A DNA stretch of 64,000 nucleotides from NCBI GenBank assembly GCA_964565925.1, contig CAZMGV010000005.1, positions 204,984 through 268,983 of the forward strand. Direction: 5' to 3'. The notes beneath the pieces are model-generated. The model searched no databases. It was given only the letters and a program-made list of their open reading frames with translations, and was not told where the DNA came from. Below are positions 34,379-43,922 of the stretch, piece after piece. Position 1 is the first letter of the stretch. Each line of letters begins with the position of its first letter. A program made the translations under genes and the position numbers. The stretch is from CAZMGV01 sp964565925. GTDB taxonomy: Bacteria; JAGRBM01; JAHCIT01.

Positions 34379-36919
34379 CTATTTCGACTTCGCCACGTAG
34401 GCGCCGTCCCAGTTCTCGGGCGGCGGTGCAACCAGGTATTCCTTGGAGCGCTTGAGGAACACTTCGGCGGGACCGTCCTCGGGGCGGATCTTGAGAATCT
34501 GCTCGTAGAGGGCGATAGCGCCGTGGAAGTCGCGCGAGAGGTGCTTCTTCGTCGCCTCTTCCCAGATCGGGACGACCTGCGCCATGGTCCCGGTGGTCGT
34601 GCCCTTCTTGCCGATCAGTTCGTACACCTTTACGGGTTTCGTCTTTCCCTTGACGACGAGGTTGTCCATGAAGCGGCAGTCGATGGCGTCCTTCGCCTGA
34701 GCGTACGTCTCTTCGCCGATCATGATGTAGATGTGATAGGCCTTGCACTGGCTCTCGAGACGCGCCGCCAGGTTCACCGTATCGCCCATCATCGTGTAGT
34801 TGAATCGCGACTGGCTACCCATGTTTCCGATGACCATCGGCCCGGTATTGAGACCGATACGCATGCGGACTTCGGGAAGTCCCTGCGCTTTCCAGCCCAC
34901 GCGCAGCTCGGCGAGTTTCGCCTGCATGTCGAGTGCGGAATGACAGGCGCGGATTGCGTGATCCTCGAAGGCGACCGGCGCGCCGTAGAACGACACGATG
35001 GCGTCGCCGATATACTTATCGACGGTCGCGTCGTACTGGTAGGCGATGTTCGTCATATCCGTGAGGTAGACGTTCAGGAAGCCGACGAGCTCTTCCGGCT
35101 GCATCTTTTCGGAGAAGGTCGAGAACCCCTCGATATCGGAGAAGAACGCCGTGAGGACCTTCTTTTCGCCGCCGAGCTTGAGCGCGCCCGGGTCGTCGGC
35201 GAGCTTCTTCACCATTTCCGGATGCAGGTAGTAACCGAAGGCGCTCTTGATCTGTCGTTTCTCTTTTTCTTCCGTCGCGTAACGGTAGACGGTGATCGAC
35301 GTATAGGTGCCGATGGCCGACAACAACGGGAACACCAGGTTCAGCCATACGCCCTTCTGGAAGAAGTAGAAATTCAGCCAGATGACGACGACCATCGTTA
35401 CCAGGGCGACAAACGCACCGGAGATCGCGGACAGTCTCGGAAGCACAATCCCGAGGAACAGGGCGAGAATAAACATGATGAACAGGTCTTCGACGTACGT
35501 GAGCAGATCGGGCGCGATCTTGAAATCCCGGTTCAGCAGGTTGTTGATGACGGCGGCGTGGATCTCGACACCGGGGAGGGCCTTTTCAAACGGTGTCGTC
35601 CGGAGATCGTAAATGCCGATCGAGGTCGCACCGAACAGGACGATCTTGTCCTTGAACGTCCCGGCGGGGAACTTGCCGGAGACGGCATCGGCGAAACTGA
35701 TGTGCGGATAGGTGCCCTTGCCGCCGTAGTAGTTGATCAGCAGCTTGCCGGATTCATCCGTCGGTATTCGTATGTAATCTTCGTCGTTTTCAAGCGGCCC
35801 GATCTTAAGATCGGTAACGGAATTCTGCTGGTTGTCGAACAGGAAACTGAGAGCGGCATCCGGGTAGGCCTGCTTGATAAAGGTGATCGCGGTCTCGACC
35901 GCGAGCGACGGGAAAATGCTCTCGCCTGAGCGGAGCATCACTTCATGCTTGCGGATGACGCCGTCGATGTCCTGATCGGCGTTGAAGTAGCCGAAGTGTT
36001 TCCCTTTCTGCGAGAGCACTTCGAGGTTCGGAAGCACACCGATCACGGGCGGGATCTGCGGGAACGGATCGGCGAAAATGCGCTCACCGCGTTCGGGCTT
36101 GTTGACGATCTGGCTCGGACCCTGGAGGTCGAACCGCAGGATGTTGGGATTGCTGGATGACTCGCCGATTTCGTCCTTGTCCTTGAACATCACGTAGCCG
36201 AGCACGGTTTTGGCGGACCACTTGTCGATGATTTCAGAGAACCGGTCGTCGGAGCCCAGGTGGGCGGCTTTCGAGATTTCCTTCTTCAGCTCTTCCTTGG
36301 CGCTGACGAGCGCCGTATCCCGTGTCTTCAGATCCTGAATCAGGCTGGCCAGCGCGTTCGAAGGCGTCTGATTCGGGCCTTCCTGGGTAATGGCCTTTAT
36401 CTTTTCGTCGAAATTAGCCGGCAGAAGACTGCCGCTGGTCTGGAAGAACGACTTGCTCAGGCTCTGCTCAAGCTGGTCGAACTGCGATTTTACGACCTGA
36501 TCGTTCGGATCAGGTTCGGCGAACACGGCGTCGAAGCCGAGCACGGCAGCGCCGTCGTCCATGATGTTATTGAGACCCTTGCCGATCGTGCTCCGGGGCC
36601 ACGGCCAGCGGCCCAGTTCCGTATTGGCCTTCTCGTCGATCACCGCGATGACGATCCGGTCGTCCTGGGGGCGCTTTCCGATGGCCAGGAAGCGGTAGTC
36701 GTAAGCCTTGTTTTCAAACTGGGTGAGAATCGCGAGCACGCGTTCCTGGATAAACCGCTGCAGCTCGCTCCGCGGAGTCATGATCTTGAATACGTAAACG
36801 GTCGAGAGAAACAGAAAGACGAATATAGACAGCTTGAGCGGCGAGAAGCCGAAAGCCTTCTTCACGACGTTAAACGCCTGGGCGCCGGTCATTGCCGGTT
36901 TGTTGTCTTTGTCAGCCAC
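34379..36919 (-). CDS. CHASE2-domain class III adenylate cyclase
   Basis: This 846-residue membrane protein has an N-terminal helix (about 29-47), a large extracytoplasmic CHASE2 sensor (about 60-415) and two to three further helices (about 420-515). A class III cyclase domain follows (about 560-750). Metal-binding aspartates lie in FFSDIEGF and DKYIGDAIV. The Lys in DKYIGD and the Asp of MMGDTVNLAARLE indicate adenylate rather than guanylate specificity. The C-terminus has a TPR-like tail. It makes cAMP in response to an outside signal, and the CRP-like protein, the phosphodiesterase and the CNB-only protein in this window are possible responders. Confidence 0.92.
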   Translation of the reverse strand: MADKDNKPAMTGAQAFNVVKKAFGFSPLKLSIFVFLFLSTVYVFKIMTPRSELQRFIQERVLAILTQFENKAYDYRFLAIGKRPQDDRIVIAVIDEKANTELGRWPWPRSTIGKGLNNIMDDGAAVLGFDAVFAEPDPNDQVVKSQFDQLEQSLSKSFFQTSGSLLPANFDEKIKAITQEGPNQTPSNALASLIQDLKTRDTALVSAKEELKKEISKAAHLGSDDRFSEIIDKWSAKTVLGYVMFKDKDEIGESSSNPNILRFDLQGPSQIVNKPERGERIFADPFPQIPPVIGVLPNLEVLSQKGKHFGYFNADQDIDGVIRKHEVMLRSGESIFPSLAVETAITFIKQAYPDAALSFLFDNQQNSVTDLKIGPLENDEDYIRIPTDESGKLLINYYGGKGTYPHISFADAVSGKFPAGTFKDKIVLFGATSIGIYDLRTTPFEKALPGVEIHAAVINNLLNRDFKIAPDLLTYVEDLFIMFILALFLGIVLPRLSAISGAFVALVTMVVVIWLNFYFFQKGVWLNLVFPLLSAIGTYTSITVYRYATEEKEKRQIKSAFGYYLHPEMVKKLADDPGALKLGGEKKVLTAFFSDIEGFSTFSEKMQPEELVGFLNVYLTDMTNIAYQYDATVDKYIGDAIVSFYGAPVAFEDHAIRACHSALDMQAKLAELRVGWKAQGLPEVRMRIGLNTGPMVIGNMGSQSRFNYTMMGDTVNLAARLESQCKAYHIYIMIGEETYAQAKDAIDCRFMDNLVVKGKTKPVKVYELIGKKGTTTGTMAQVVPIWEEATKKHLSRDFHGAIALYEQILKIRPEDGPAEVFLKRSKEYLVAPPPENWDGAYVAKSK

Positions 36920-36971
36920 AGAATCCCCCTTCAGAACCCCTTAAGTGAACACGGAACGCGCCCGAACCCTG

Positions 36972-37787
36972 TCAGTTCTTCGGCGGCGGGAGCCCCAGCT
37001 CCCGCATGACGGTCTTGAGATCTTCCCAGGCGAACTTTTTCTGGTTCGGGTCCCTGAGCAGATAGGCCGGATGAAACGTGGGCATCACTTTAATACCGTC
37101 GGCGGTCTTGTGCCACTGGCCCCGGATTTTGGTGATCCCCTCGGTGGTATTGAGAATAAACCGGGTGGACGGCGCCCCGAGCGTGACGATCACTTCCGGC
37201 CCGATGGCCCGGATCTGCCTGAGCAGGAACGGCGAGCAGGCGGCCGTCTCGTCCGGGTCGGGAGGGCGGTCCTTCTGGAACGCGAGGTCCACGGTCGGCC
37301 GGCACTTCACGATATTGGCGATATAAACATCTTCGCGCTTGAGGCCCATCGCCTCGATCATCTTTGTCAGCAGCTGCCCGGCCTTGCCGATGAACGGACG
37401 GCCCTGAAGGTCTTCGTCCTTGCCGGGGCCTTCGCCGATAAAGAGGAGGCGTGCTTTCGGATTGCCTTCGCCGAAGGCGATCTTCGTCCGGGTCGTGGAG
37501 AGCTTGCACCGCTGGCAGTCGCCAAGGTCCGCCTGAATATCGGCGAGGGTTTCGCCGGGCTTGCCGGGAAGAACGACCGGCTTCGCCGGTTCGCTGATCA
37601 GGGGGGCAGGGGTGCGGGGCTTTCTCATATCGGACGGGCTTTCTGCGGAATTCTGGACGGGCGCTTCGGCTGGGGCGGCTTCGATTTCCGTTGCCATGCC
37701 ATTGCCGGCCATCGGCACGGCGTGAACCCAGTCCAGACCAATCGACTTGTAGTAGTCGGCGGTCGCCTTGAGACGTTTGCGGTCCAT
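36972..37787 (-). CDS. Uracil-DNA glycosylase, family 4-like
   Basis: The protein has 271 residues. The catalytic motif GEGPGKDEDLQGRPF, the HPAYLLR motif, and four cysteines for an iron-sulphur cluster (CQRC, then KCRP and a later Cys) assign it to family 4 (and related SPO1-like enzymes). A Pro/Ala-rich N-terminal extension (about 30-85) precedes the enzyme. It removes uracil from DNA. It follows coaBC after 11 bases. Confidence 0.9.
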   Translation of the reverse strand: MDRKRLKATADYYKSIGLDWVHAVPMAGNGMATEIEAAPAEAPVQNSAESPSDMRKPRTPAPLISEPAKPVVLPGKPGETLADIQADLGDCQRCKLSTTRTKIAFGEGNPKARLLFIGEGPGKDEDLQGRPFIGKAGQLLTKMIEAMGLKREDVYIANIVKCRPTVDLAFQKDRPPDPDETAACSPFLLRQIRAIGPEVIVTLGAPSTRFILNTTEGITKIRGQWHKTADGIKVMPTFHPAYLLRDPNQKKFAWEDLKTVMRELGLPPPKN

Positions 37788-37798
37788 CTGGATGGCTG

Positions 37799-39115
37799 TC
37801 AGCTCCGCGTGCGCGGTTTCTTGCCCGCGCCGCCTTTGGCCTTGCCGGGCGATTTTCCGGGTCTGGATTGGGGCGGCAGGCCCTTCAGGTCTTCCGTGAT
37901 CCAGTTCCAGACCGAAGTGGCGACCGACAGTTTGCTGCCCAGCGGCAGCTCGACCGGTTTCCCGTCCCGGAAGAACAGGGTGACCGCGTTCGTGTCGGTC
38001 TCGAAACCGGCGTCCGAGCGGGAGACGTCGTTGGCGACAATCAGGTCGAGATTCTTCTCGGCGAGCTTTCCCTGCGCATATTTTTTGAGATCGTGGGTCT
38101 CGGCGGCAAAGCCGACCAGGTAGCGGCCGCCCTTGTTTTTGCCGAGTGTCCGCAGGATATCGACGGTGGGTTCCAGCTCGATCGAACTCTCGGACTTTTC
38201 GCGCCGCTTGAGTTTCTTGTCGGATGGCGCCTTCGGCCGGTAGTCGGCGACAGCGGCGGTTTTCACGACAACGTCGGCGGCGGGCAGGGCGGCCTTCACG
38301 GCGTCGAACATGTCAGCGGCGGTTTTCACTTGAACGGTTTTGGCAATTCCGGCCGGAACGGCGAGCGCCGTCGGGCCGGAAACCAGCGTGACAGTCGCGC
38401 CGCGGCGGGCGGCCGCCTGCGCCATGGCGTAGCCCATTTTCCCCGACGACCGGTTGGAAAGATACCGGACCGGGTCGACCGGTTCGCGGGTCGGTCCGGC
38501 GGTGACAAGCACCCGCTTGCCTTCAAGGTCTTTCGGGGTGAGCGCCGCGGCGACCGCTTCGACAATATCCTCGATCTCGGCAAGACGGCCCTGGCCGACT
38601 TCGCCGCAGGCGAGGTCTCCGGCGCCGGGTTCCACGATCACGACACCCCGGTCCATGAGGATGTTCTTGTTCGCCTGCGTCGCCGGGTGGTTCCACATCT
38701 CGACGTTCATGGCGGGGGCCATGACGACGGGGCGGGTGGTGGCGACAAGTACGGTTGCCAGCAGGTCGTCGGCAATCCCGTGGGCGGCTTTCGCCAGCCG
38801 GTTGGCGGTGGCCGGGGCGACCAGAATCACATCGGAGTCGCGTGCCAGGCGGATGTGTCCGATCAGGCTTTCCTCCGTCAGGCTGAACAGGTCGGTGGCG
38901 ACGGGCTGTCCGGAAAGGGTCTGGAAGGTCAGCGGCGCGACGAATTGCTGGGCGCTTTTCGTCATCAGGACCTGCACCGAAGCGCCGCCCTTCTGCAGGG
39001 CACGGAGGATTTCGACCGCCTTGTAGGCCGCGATGCCGCCGCCAACCGCGAGAAGTACCTTGCGGCCGCTCAAGGCCGGGTCTGCCGCAGGCACTGGTTG
39101 GGACTGTCTGGTCAT
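37799..39115 (-). CDS. coaBC: Bifunctional phosphopantothenoylcysteine decarboxylase/synthetase
   Basis: This 438-residue enzyme makes 4'-phosphopantetheine precursor for coenzyme A in two steps. The N-terminal CoaC flavoprotein has GGIAAYKA, MNVEMW and the catalytic Cys in ACGEVGQGR. The C-terminal CoaB half (about 195-400) has VTAGPTREPVDPVR. The start codon overlaps the stop of the upstream gene by one base. A basic tail ends the protein. Confidence 0.96.
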   Translation of the reverse strand: MTRQSQPVPAADPALSGRKVLLAVGGGIAAYKAVEILRALQKGGASVQVLMTKSAQQFVAPLTFQTLSGQPVATDLFSLTEESLIGHIRLARDSDVILVAPATANRLAKAAHGIADDLLATVLVATTRPVVMAPAMNVEMWNHPATQANKNILMDRGVVIVEPGAGDLACGEVGQGRLAEIEDIVEAVAAALTPKDLEGKRVLVTAGPTREPVDPVRYLSNRSSGKMGYAMAQAAARRGATVTLVSGPTALAVPAGIAKTVQVKTAADMFDAVKAALPAADVVVKTAAVADYRPKAPSDKKLKRREKSESSIELEPTVDILRTLGKNKGGRYLVGFAAETHDLKKYAQGKLAEKNLDLIVANDVSRSDAGFETDTNAVTLFFRDGKPVELPLGSKLSVATSVWNWITEDLKGLPPQSRPGKSPGKAKGGAGKKPRTRS

Positions 39116-39591
39116 CAGCCCTTCACGCGTTCAGCAATGGAATCGAAATAGCTCTGGACGTGGTCGGTGCTCTTCTGCTCCAGCGCCCGCTTGATCTGGG
39201 AGATCGGGAAGATGAACCCTTCCAGCGGATGGGCGAGGCAGAGTTCCTTGAATCCTTCGTTGTAGCGCCAGTCGCCGCCGAAGGTCCGGCGGATCACTTC
39301 GCCGAGATAAAGTCCCATCTCTTCCTGGGTGGGATCGGTCAGCAGGTTCTTGGCGTAGTTCTTCTCGAGGACCGTATCGACCGCCTTCAGGGTCGTCCGG
39401 GTGAAGTCGAGCTTCTGGCCGGTGCCTTTTTCATGGTCGCGGGCGTAGGCCTCCGCCTTTTCCTTCGCGTAGGAAGCCAGTTTCTCAGGCGACGCCTTCG
39501 AAAGATCATGGGACTTTTTCGCGGCGACCGTTACCAGGATCGCCACGATCACAAAGGCCGCCACAACAATGAGAATGAGAGAAGTATCCAT
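39115..39591 (-). CDS. Small membrane protein of unknown function upstream of coaBC
   Basis: The protein has 158 residues: an N-terminal membrane helix (about 5-24), a charged helical segment and a compact C-terminal domain with the segments GLYLGEVIRRTFGGDW and PLEGFIFPISQIK. These look conserved but I cannot name the family. The stop shares one base with the coaBC start. It is probably an inner-membrane protein with its soluble part in the cytoplasm. Confidence 0.72.
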   Translation of the reverse strand: MDTSLILIVVAAFVIVAILVTVAAKKSHDLSKASPEKLASYAKEKAEAYARDHEKGTGQKLDFTRTTLKAVDTVLEKNYAKNLLTDPTQEEMGLYLGEVIRRTFGGDWRYNEGFKELCLAHPLEGFIFPISQIKRALEQKSTDHVQSYFDSIAERVKG

Positions 39592-39706
39592 CTGGGTCCC
39601 CTGGGCCGAATTGCCCCTCGGCGCTTATTATCACTACCCCTTTTCGCGGGCAACGGGGTTTAGGCTACCATGGCCCCACTTGGACCAGATTGCGAGATAT
39701 TGATAG

Positions 39707-40531
39707 ATGGTTAACCCAATTCCACTGGCGGCGACGGTAGTCCTCCTCAGAGACGGCCTTGAGGTGTTCCTGATGAAGCGGCACGGAAAGAGCGGCTTCA
39801 TGGGGGGCGTTCACGTGTTTCCGGGCGGAAAAGTGGACATATCGGACCGTTCGCCGGTCTGGCAGCCGCTGCTCCCGGAAACCGACATTAAACCGTTCGC
39901 TGGACGGGTCAGGGGCGTCGATCTGGAGAGTGCCCGGGCCCTGCTGGTCGCTTCCATAAGAGAGACTCTGGAAGAGGCGGGCGTTCTGCTCGGCGAGCCC
40001 GTGCCGCCAGGGATCACGGAAATCCAGCAGAAGCTGAATGCCGGCGAACTTAAATTCGACGAATGGGCCAGCGAGGCGAAACTCGGACTCCGCGCGCGGG
40101 AACTGGTGTTCTTCGATCACTGGATCACGCCTGAGATCGAGCAGAAGCGGTTCAATACCTTTTTCTTCGCCGCCCGGGTCCCCAAGGGGCAGACCGCCAC
40201 GTCGCTCAGCCGCGAAACCACCGAAGGCGTCTGGATGAAACCGGCCGAGGCGGTGGAAAAGTACAAGAAGGGCGAGATCACGCTGGCGCCGCCCACCTGC
40301 ACGACGCTGATTCGCTTATCGCGGTATTCGACGCCCGAAGCCGCACTGGAAGGGCTCGCGAAACGTCCGATCTGCATCATGCTTCCAAGGCTCAAGAACG
40401 AAAACGGGCAGATGTTCCTGGCGCTGCCCGGCCACCCCGCCTACGGCGAGCACGATGGGGAACCCGATCCGCAAGGTCCCGCCTGCGTCCGGATGACCAA
40501 CGGCAAATGGTTCCCCGAGATGACGGAATAG
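39707..40531 (+). CDS. Nudix hydrolase (NUDT19-like)
   Basis: The protein has 274 residues. The Nudix motif is split: FPGGKVD (about 44-50) is separated from RETLEEAGVLLG (about 87-98) by an insert of roughly 35 residues, as in the NUDT19/RP2 group, whose members act on CoA derivatives. Substrate is unproven. It starts without a ribosome site; TAGGCT at 39662 could be a -10. It is followed after seven bases by a second Nudix gene. Confidence 0.85.
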   Translation: MVNPIPLAATVVLLRDGLEVFLMKRHGKSGFMGGVHVFPGGKVDISDRSPVWQPLLPETDIKPFAGRVRGVDLESARALLVASIRETLEEAGVLLGEPVPPGITEIQQKLNAGELKFDEWASEAKLGLRARELVFFDHWITPEIEQKRFNTFFFAARVPKGQTATSLSRETTEGVWMKPAEAVEKYKKGEITLAPPTCTTLIRLSRYSTPEAALEGLAKRPICIMLPRLKNENGQMFLALPGHPAYGEHDGEPDPQGPACVRMTNGKWFPEMTE

Positions 40532-40538
40532 ATTTCGC

Positions 40539-41183
40539 GTGAAGCTGAAAAAGATCCGGGTCGCCCGGGAGCCGCGCCGTCTGTCCGACCCCAAGGCGTT
40601 CTTCACGCTCGAAGGCTACCGCCTTGTGAACGAATACGGCGGAGGCCGCGAGTCGCCCGAATATAACTGCGAGAGCGTCCACCGCCGGGGCACCGACGGC
40701 GTCGCCATCTGCATCTACCGGCGTTCCGGAAAGGCGACGGAACTGCTTCTGAAAGAGTGCATCCGCCCGCCGATGTTTATCCGGGCTGAACGGGTCGGCG
40801 CGAAGCGGCCCAACCCGCCGCTGCTGCTGGAGGTAGTGGCCGGTTCGCGGGAACCTTCCGACAAAACCCCGGCAGATCTGCGCAAGCGGGCAGTCGAGGA
40901 GATTTTCGAAGAGGCCGGAATCCGGGTGCCGCCGTCGCGGGTGCAGAAACTGGGTCCGCCGGTGTTCACGTCGCCGGGCGGACTGTCCGAGGAAGTACAT
41001 ATCTACGCCTGCGATGTGACGGGGTTCCCGCAGAAGGGCGCCCAGGTGGACGGTGCGCACCCGCTGGAGATGCATGCTCCGCTGCACTGGCTGCCGGTAT
41101 CACGGGCACTCGGCTGGATCGATTCCGGCAAGATCACCGACGCCAAGACGGAAATTGCGATCAGACGGTTTGCGGCAAAATAG
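40539..41183 (+). CDS. Nudix hydrolase (NUDT14-like box)
   Basis: This 214-residue protein starts with GTG seven bases after the previous gene. The Nudix helix reads EEIFEEAGI, with a Glu at the position where most members have Arg (REUXEE). That substitution is known from UDP-glucose pyrophosphatases of the NUDT14 type. The fold otherwise fits ADP-ribose/nucleotide-sugar pyrophosphatases. The gene converges on the acyl-CoA dehydrogenase. Confidence 0.8.
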   Translation: MKLKKIRVAREPRRLSDPKAFFTLEGYRLVNEYGGGRESPEYNCESVHRRGTDGVAICIYRRSGKATELLLKECIRPPMFIRAERVGAKRPNPPLLLEVVAGSREPSDKTPADLRKRAVEEIFEEAGIRVPPSRVQKLGPPVFTSPGGLSEEVHIYACDVTGFPQKGAQVDGAHPLEMHAPLHWLPVSRALGWIDSGKITDAKTEIAIRRFAAK

Positions 41184-41189
41184 CGCCGC

Positions 41190-42347
41190 CTACTTCTTCC
41201 ACTCTTTCAGCACTTCCTTGGCGATGATCTCGTGCATGATCTCGTCGGTGCCGCCGCCGATGCGGGTGAGGCGCGAGTCCCGCCAGTAGCGCTGGATCGG
41301 GTATTCCATCGTATAACCGTTGCCGCCGTGCATCTGGAGCGCCATGTCAGCGACCTCGAACCCCCAGGTGCCGCACAGCAGCTTGATCATGGAGATCTCC
41401 TTCACCGGGTATTCACCCTTAATCCACGCCTGCGCGACGTTGTAGGTGAAGTTGCGCAGCGTCTCGAGTTTCGTGGCCATGTCGGCGAGCTTGTGCTGCG
41501 TTACCTGGTAGTCCACGACGTACTTTCCGAACGCCTTGCGGTCGTGGACATACTTGAGCGCGTATTCGAGGCACTTCTCCATGCGGCCGACGGAGGTCGC
41601 CGCGGCGATGATCCGCTCCGACTGCAGTTCCCACATGATCTGGTAGAAACCCTTGCCGACCTCGCCCACCACCTGGCTCTTGGGCACCCGGACGTTGTCG
41701 AAAACGAGTTCCGCCGTGTCGGAACATTTCATGCCGACCTTCTTGATCTGCTTGGAGACCGTGAAGCCGGGCGAGTCCTTGTCGACCACGAAGAGGGTCA
41801 ACCCCTTATGAGACGATGTCTGTTCGGTGCGGGCGACCAGCAGTACGAAGTCGCTGCGAACCCCGTTGGTGATCCACATCTTCGTGCCGTTGATGACGTA
41901 GTCGTCGCCGTCCTTGCGGGCGAAGGTGCGGATACCGTTTACGTCAGAACCGGCGTCCGGCTCCGAAATGCCCAGACAGGCGATTTTCGTTCCGGCGCAG
42001 ACGTGCGGGAGGTATTTCTCTTTCAGATAGTCGGAGCCGAACTTGTAGATCGGCGGGCTGGCCATGCCGACGTGGACGGCGACCGCCATCGACAGGCCGG
42101 CGAGCCCCGCCTTTCCGATCTCTTCGCCCAGCACCATCGAGTAGCTGAAGTCGAGGCCGGTACCGCCGAACTTCTCGGGGTAGTGGGCGCCCAGGAACCC
42201 CTGCTCGCCGAGTTTCTTGAATATCTCCGACGGGAACCACCCGGCTTCGTCCCACTCCTCGGCGAACGGAGCGATTTCCTTCTCGACAAACTTCCGGACG
42301 GTCTGGCGGAAAGTCTCATGATCGGGGGTCAGCATCGGGTGGTGCAC
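41190..42347 (-). CDS. Acyl-CoA dehydrogenase
   Basis: This 385-residue flavoenzyme shows the FAD-binding signature SEPDAGSD (about 136-143), TKMWITNG and the C-terminal segment GGNGYTMEYPIQRYWRD. Where short- and medium-chain enzymes have the catalytic Glu (IYEGT), this one has IGGGTDE, as in long-chain and isovaleryl-type dehydrogenases. Their base instead lies in the helix before HDRKAFGK, where CLEYALKY has a Glu. The enzyme introduces the alpha-beta double bond of acyl-CoA. Chain length is not decided by sequence. Confidence 0.93.
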   Translation of the reverse strand: MHHPMLTPDHETFRQTVRKFVEKEIAPFAEEWDEAGWFPSEIFKKLGEQGFLGAHYPEKFGGTGLDFSYSMVLGEEIGKAGLAGLSMAVAVHVGMASPPIYKFGSDYLKEKYLPHVCAGTKIACLGISEPDAGSDVNGIRTFARKDGDDYVINGTKMWITNGVRSDFVLLVARTEQTSSHKGLTLFVVDKDSPGFTVSKQIKKVGMKCSDTAELVFDNVRVPKSQVVGEVGKGFYQIMWELQSERIIAAATSVGRMEKCLEYALKYVHDRKAFGKYVVDYQVTQHKLADMATKLETLRNFTYNVAQAWIKGEYPVKEISMIKLLCGTWGFEVADMALQMHGGNGYTMEYPIQRYWRDSRLTRIGGGTDEIMHEIIAKEVLKEWKK

Positions 42348-42456
42348 GGCAAAACTCCTTCGGGAGGGAACTCTAACGCGAACCGAATGAATGACAATTC
42401 AGCGGCCTGAAGGCAAGGGCGGGAGGTGGCGATGACAACGGGAGGGTGAACGGAGT

Positions 42457-43293
42457 TCAGTCTTCGTCGATGACGTCTTCGCCGTCGTCTGCTTCGGCTT
42501 CGTCGTCAGCGTCTCCCGGAGGTTCCGGGGGACGCTTCTTCTCGACGACCGCGACGACCACGACGCTGCCGAAATAAAGGCCGAGCATCGGGATACCGAT
42601 AATACCCATGGAGATCACGTCCGGCGGGGAGAGTACGGCGGCGACGATCGCAATGACCAGAATCGCCACGCGGGCGCTCCCGAGCATCCCCCTGGCCGAG
42701 AGAATCCCGAGCCGTCCGAGCACGAAGCAGATCACCGGCAGTTCGAAGACGAGCCCGAAGGCGACCAGCATTGTCAGTGCCTGGCCGAAATAGTCGTCCA
42801 GGCGGGGCACGGCGATGATGTCCGGGGTGGCGTAACCCTCAATCAGGTAACGGAAGCCGAACGGGAAGGCGACGGTGAAACAGAACACCACACCGGCGGC
42901 GAAGGCGAGAGAAGCTGCCATCACGAACGGCAGGATCATCTTCTTTTCGCGTTTGTAGAGTCCGGGCGAGACGAAGGCCCAGATCTGGTAGCAGACGAGC
43001 GGGAACGAAACGATCAGGCTCGCGACGAACGATACCTTCATGTGAACCAGAAAAGGTTCGGTGATCGTGGTGAACTGGATATGGCTTCCGGGCGGGAGCG
43101 CGTTCTTGAGCGGCCGGGTGAAAAAGTCGACCAGCCGGGGCGACTGCGAATAGCAGGCCAGGAACGCGACCACGATGATGACGGCGCAGCGGACCAGACG
43201 GAACCGGAGTTCGTCCAGATGCGCAATGAGCGGCATCTCGCGGTCGCTCTGCGGACCGTCCGGTTCAGGCTCGGTAGTCGGTTCGGCGGTCAT
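42457..43293 (-). CDS. tatC: Sec-independent protein translocase subunit TatC
   Basis: The protein has 278 residues and six predicted membrane helices. The N-terminal segment MPLIAHLDELRFRLV carries the conserved HLDELR motif that binds twin-arginine signals, and the FVSPGLYKREKK loop is present. The acidic C-terminal tail is longer than in E. coli. It follows tatB after six bases. Confidence 0.96.
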   Translation of the reverse strand: MTAEPTTEPEPDGPQSDREMPLIAHLDELRFRLVRCAVIIVVAFLACYSQSPRLVDFFTRPLKNALPPGSHIQFTTITEPFLVHMKVSFVASLIVSFPLVCYQIWAFVSPGLYKREKKMILPFVMAASLAFAAGVVFCFTVAFPFGFRYLIEGYATPDIIAVPRLDDYFGQALTMLVAFGLVFELPVICFVLGRLGILSARGMLGSARVAILVIAIVAAVLSPPDVISMGIIGIPMLGLYFGSVVVVAVVEKKRPPEPPGDADDEAEADDGEDVIDED

Positions 43294-43299
43294 GCTCGT

Positions 43300-43776
43300 T
43301 CAGTCGGGCTTCTTTGCTTCAGTCGATCCGGCAACCGGCTCTATTGTTTTGCCGGTTACAAACGTGTCGAGGTCCGAATCGGTGACCACTTCCGTCGAGG
43401 CGACCGCGACCGGTTCGGGCGGCGGTTCCGCAGGCCCGGGTTCTTTGGCCTTCTTCCGGCGGCCGCCGATTCTGGGTTCGTCTTCCCCGTCCTCGCTGTC
43501 AAAGGCGTCCCGGATGGACACCTTCTTGGATATCTTGTCGCTGACCTTGTCGATCGCGGCGGCCGTCTTGCGGATTTCGCCGGGGACATCGCCGAGTTCT
43601 TTCTCGATTTCGCCCATATTCGCACGGACTTCCGCCGACAGCTGGTCCGCATAACGGCGGACTTCCTTCCAGAGACGCGCGACGGAGCGGGCAAGTCCCG
43701 GCAGGCCCCGCGGTCCGACGACGATGAAGCCGACCAGTAGAATGACGATGAGTTCGCCGAAGCCTACGTTGAACAA
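43300..43776 (-). CDS. tatB: Sec-independent translocase subunit TatA/TatB
   Basis: The protein has 158 residues from a TTG start at 43776, preceded by GGGAAG, which brings the single membrane helix (FGELIVILLVGFIVVGP) to the N-terminus as in all TatB proteins. The longer open frame would place about 28 Pro/Gly/Ser-rich residues before the helix, so it is rejected. An amphipathic helix (LARSVARLWKEVRRYADQL) follows the GPRGLP hinge. The C-terminal region is long and charged. The gene sits directly before tatC. Confidence 0.85.
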   Translation of the reverse strand: MFNVGFGELIVILLVGFIVVGPRGLPGLARSVARLWKEVRRYADQLSAEVRANMGEIEKELGDVPGEIRKTAAAIDKVSDKISKKVSIRDAFDSEDGEDEPRIGGRRKKAKEPGPAEPPPEPVAVASTEVVTDSDLDTFVTGKTIEPVAGSTEAKKPD

Positions 43777-43922
43777 GATACTTCCCGGGCCTGAACGGGT
43801 CCCGGACTGGCCGGGCCGTTGAATTGCCACGGGGGATATAGCATAGACGCGCAAGGTCAACAGAGGGCTGCATGCGGGAATACGGAAGTAGCCGTCAACA
43901 TTAAGGATTCCACAGATTCCGA

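Noticed and set aside
43777..43860. N-terminal extension of tatB
   Set aside because: It would place a Pro/Gly/Ser-rich segment before the membrane helix, which TatB proteins do not have; the TTG at 43776 restores the usual form.
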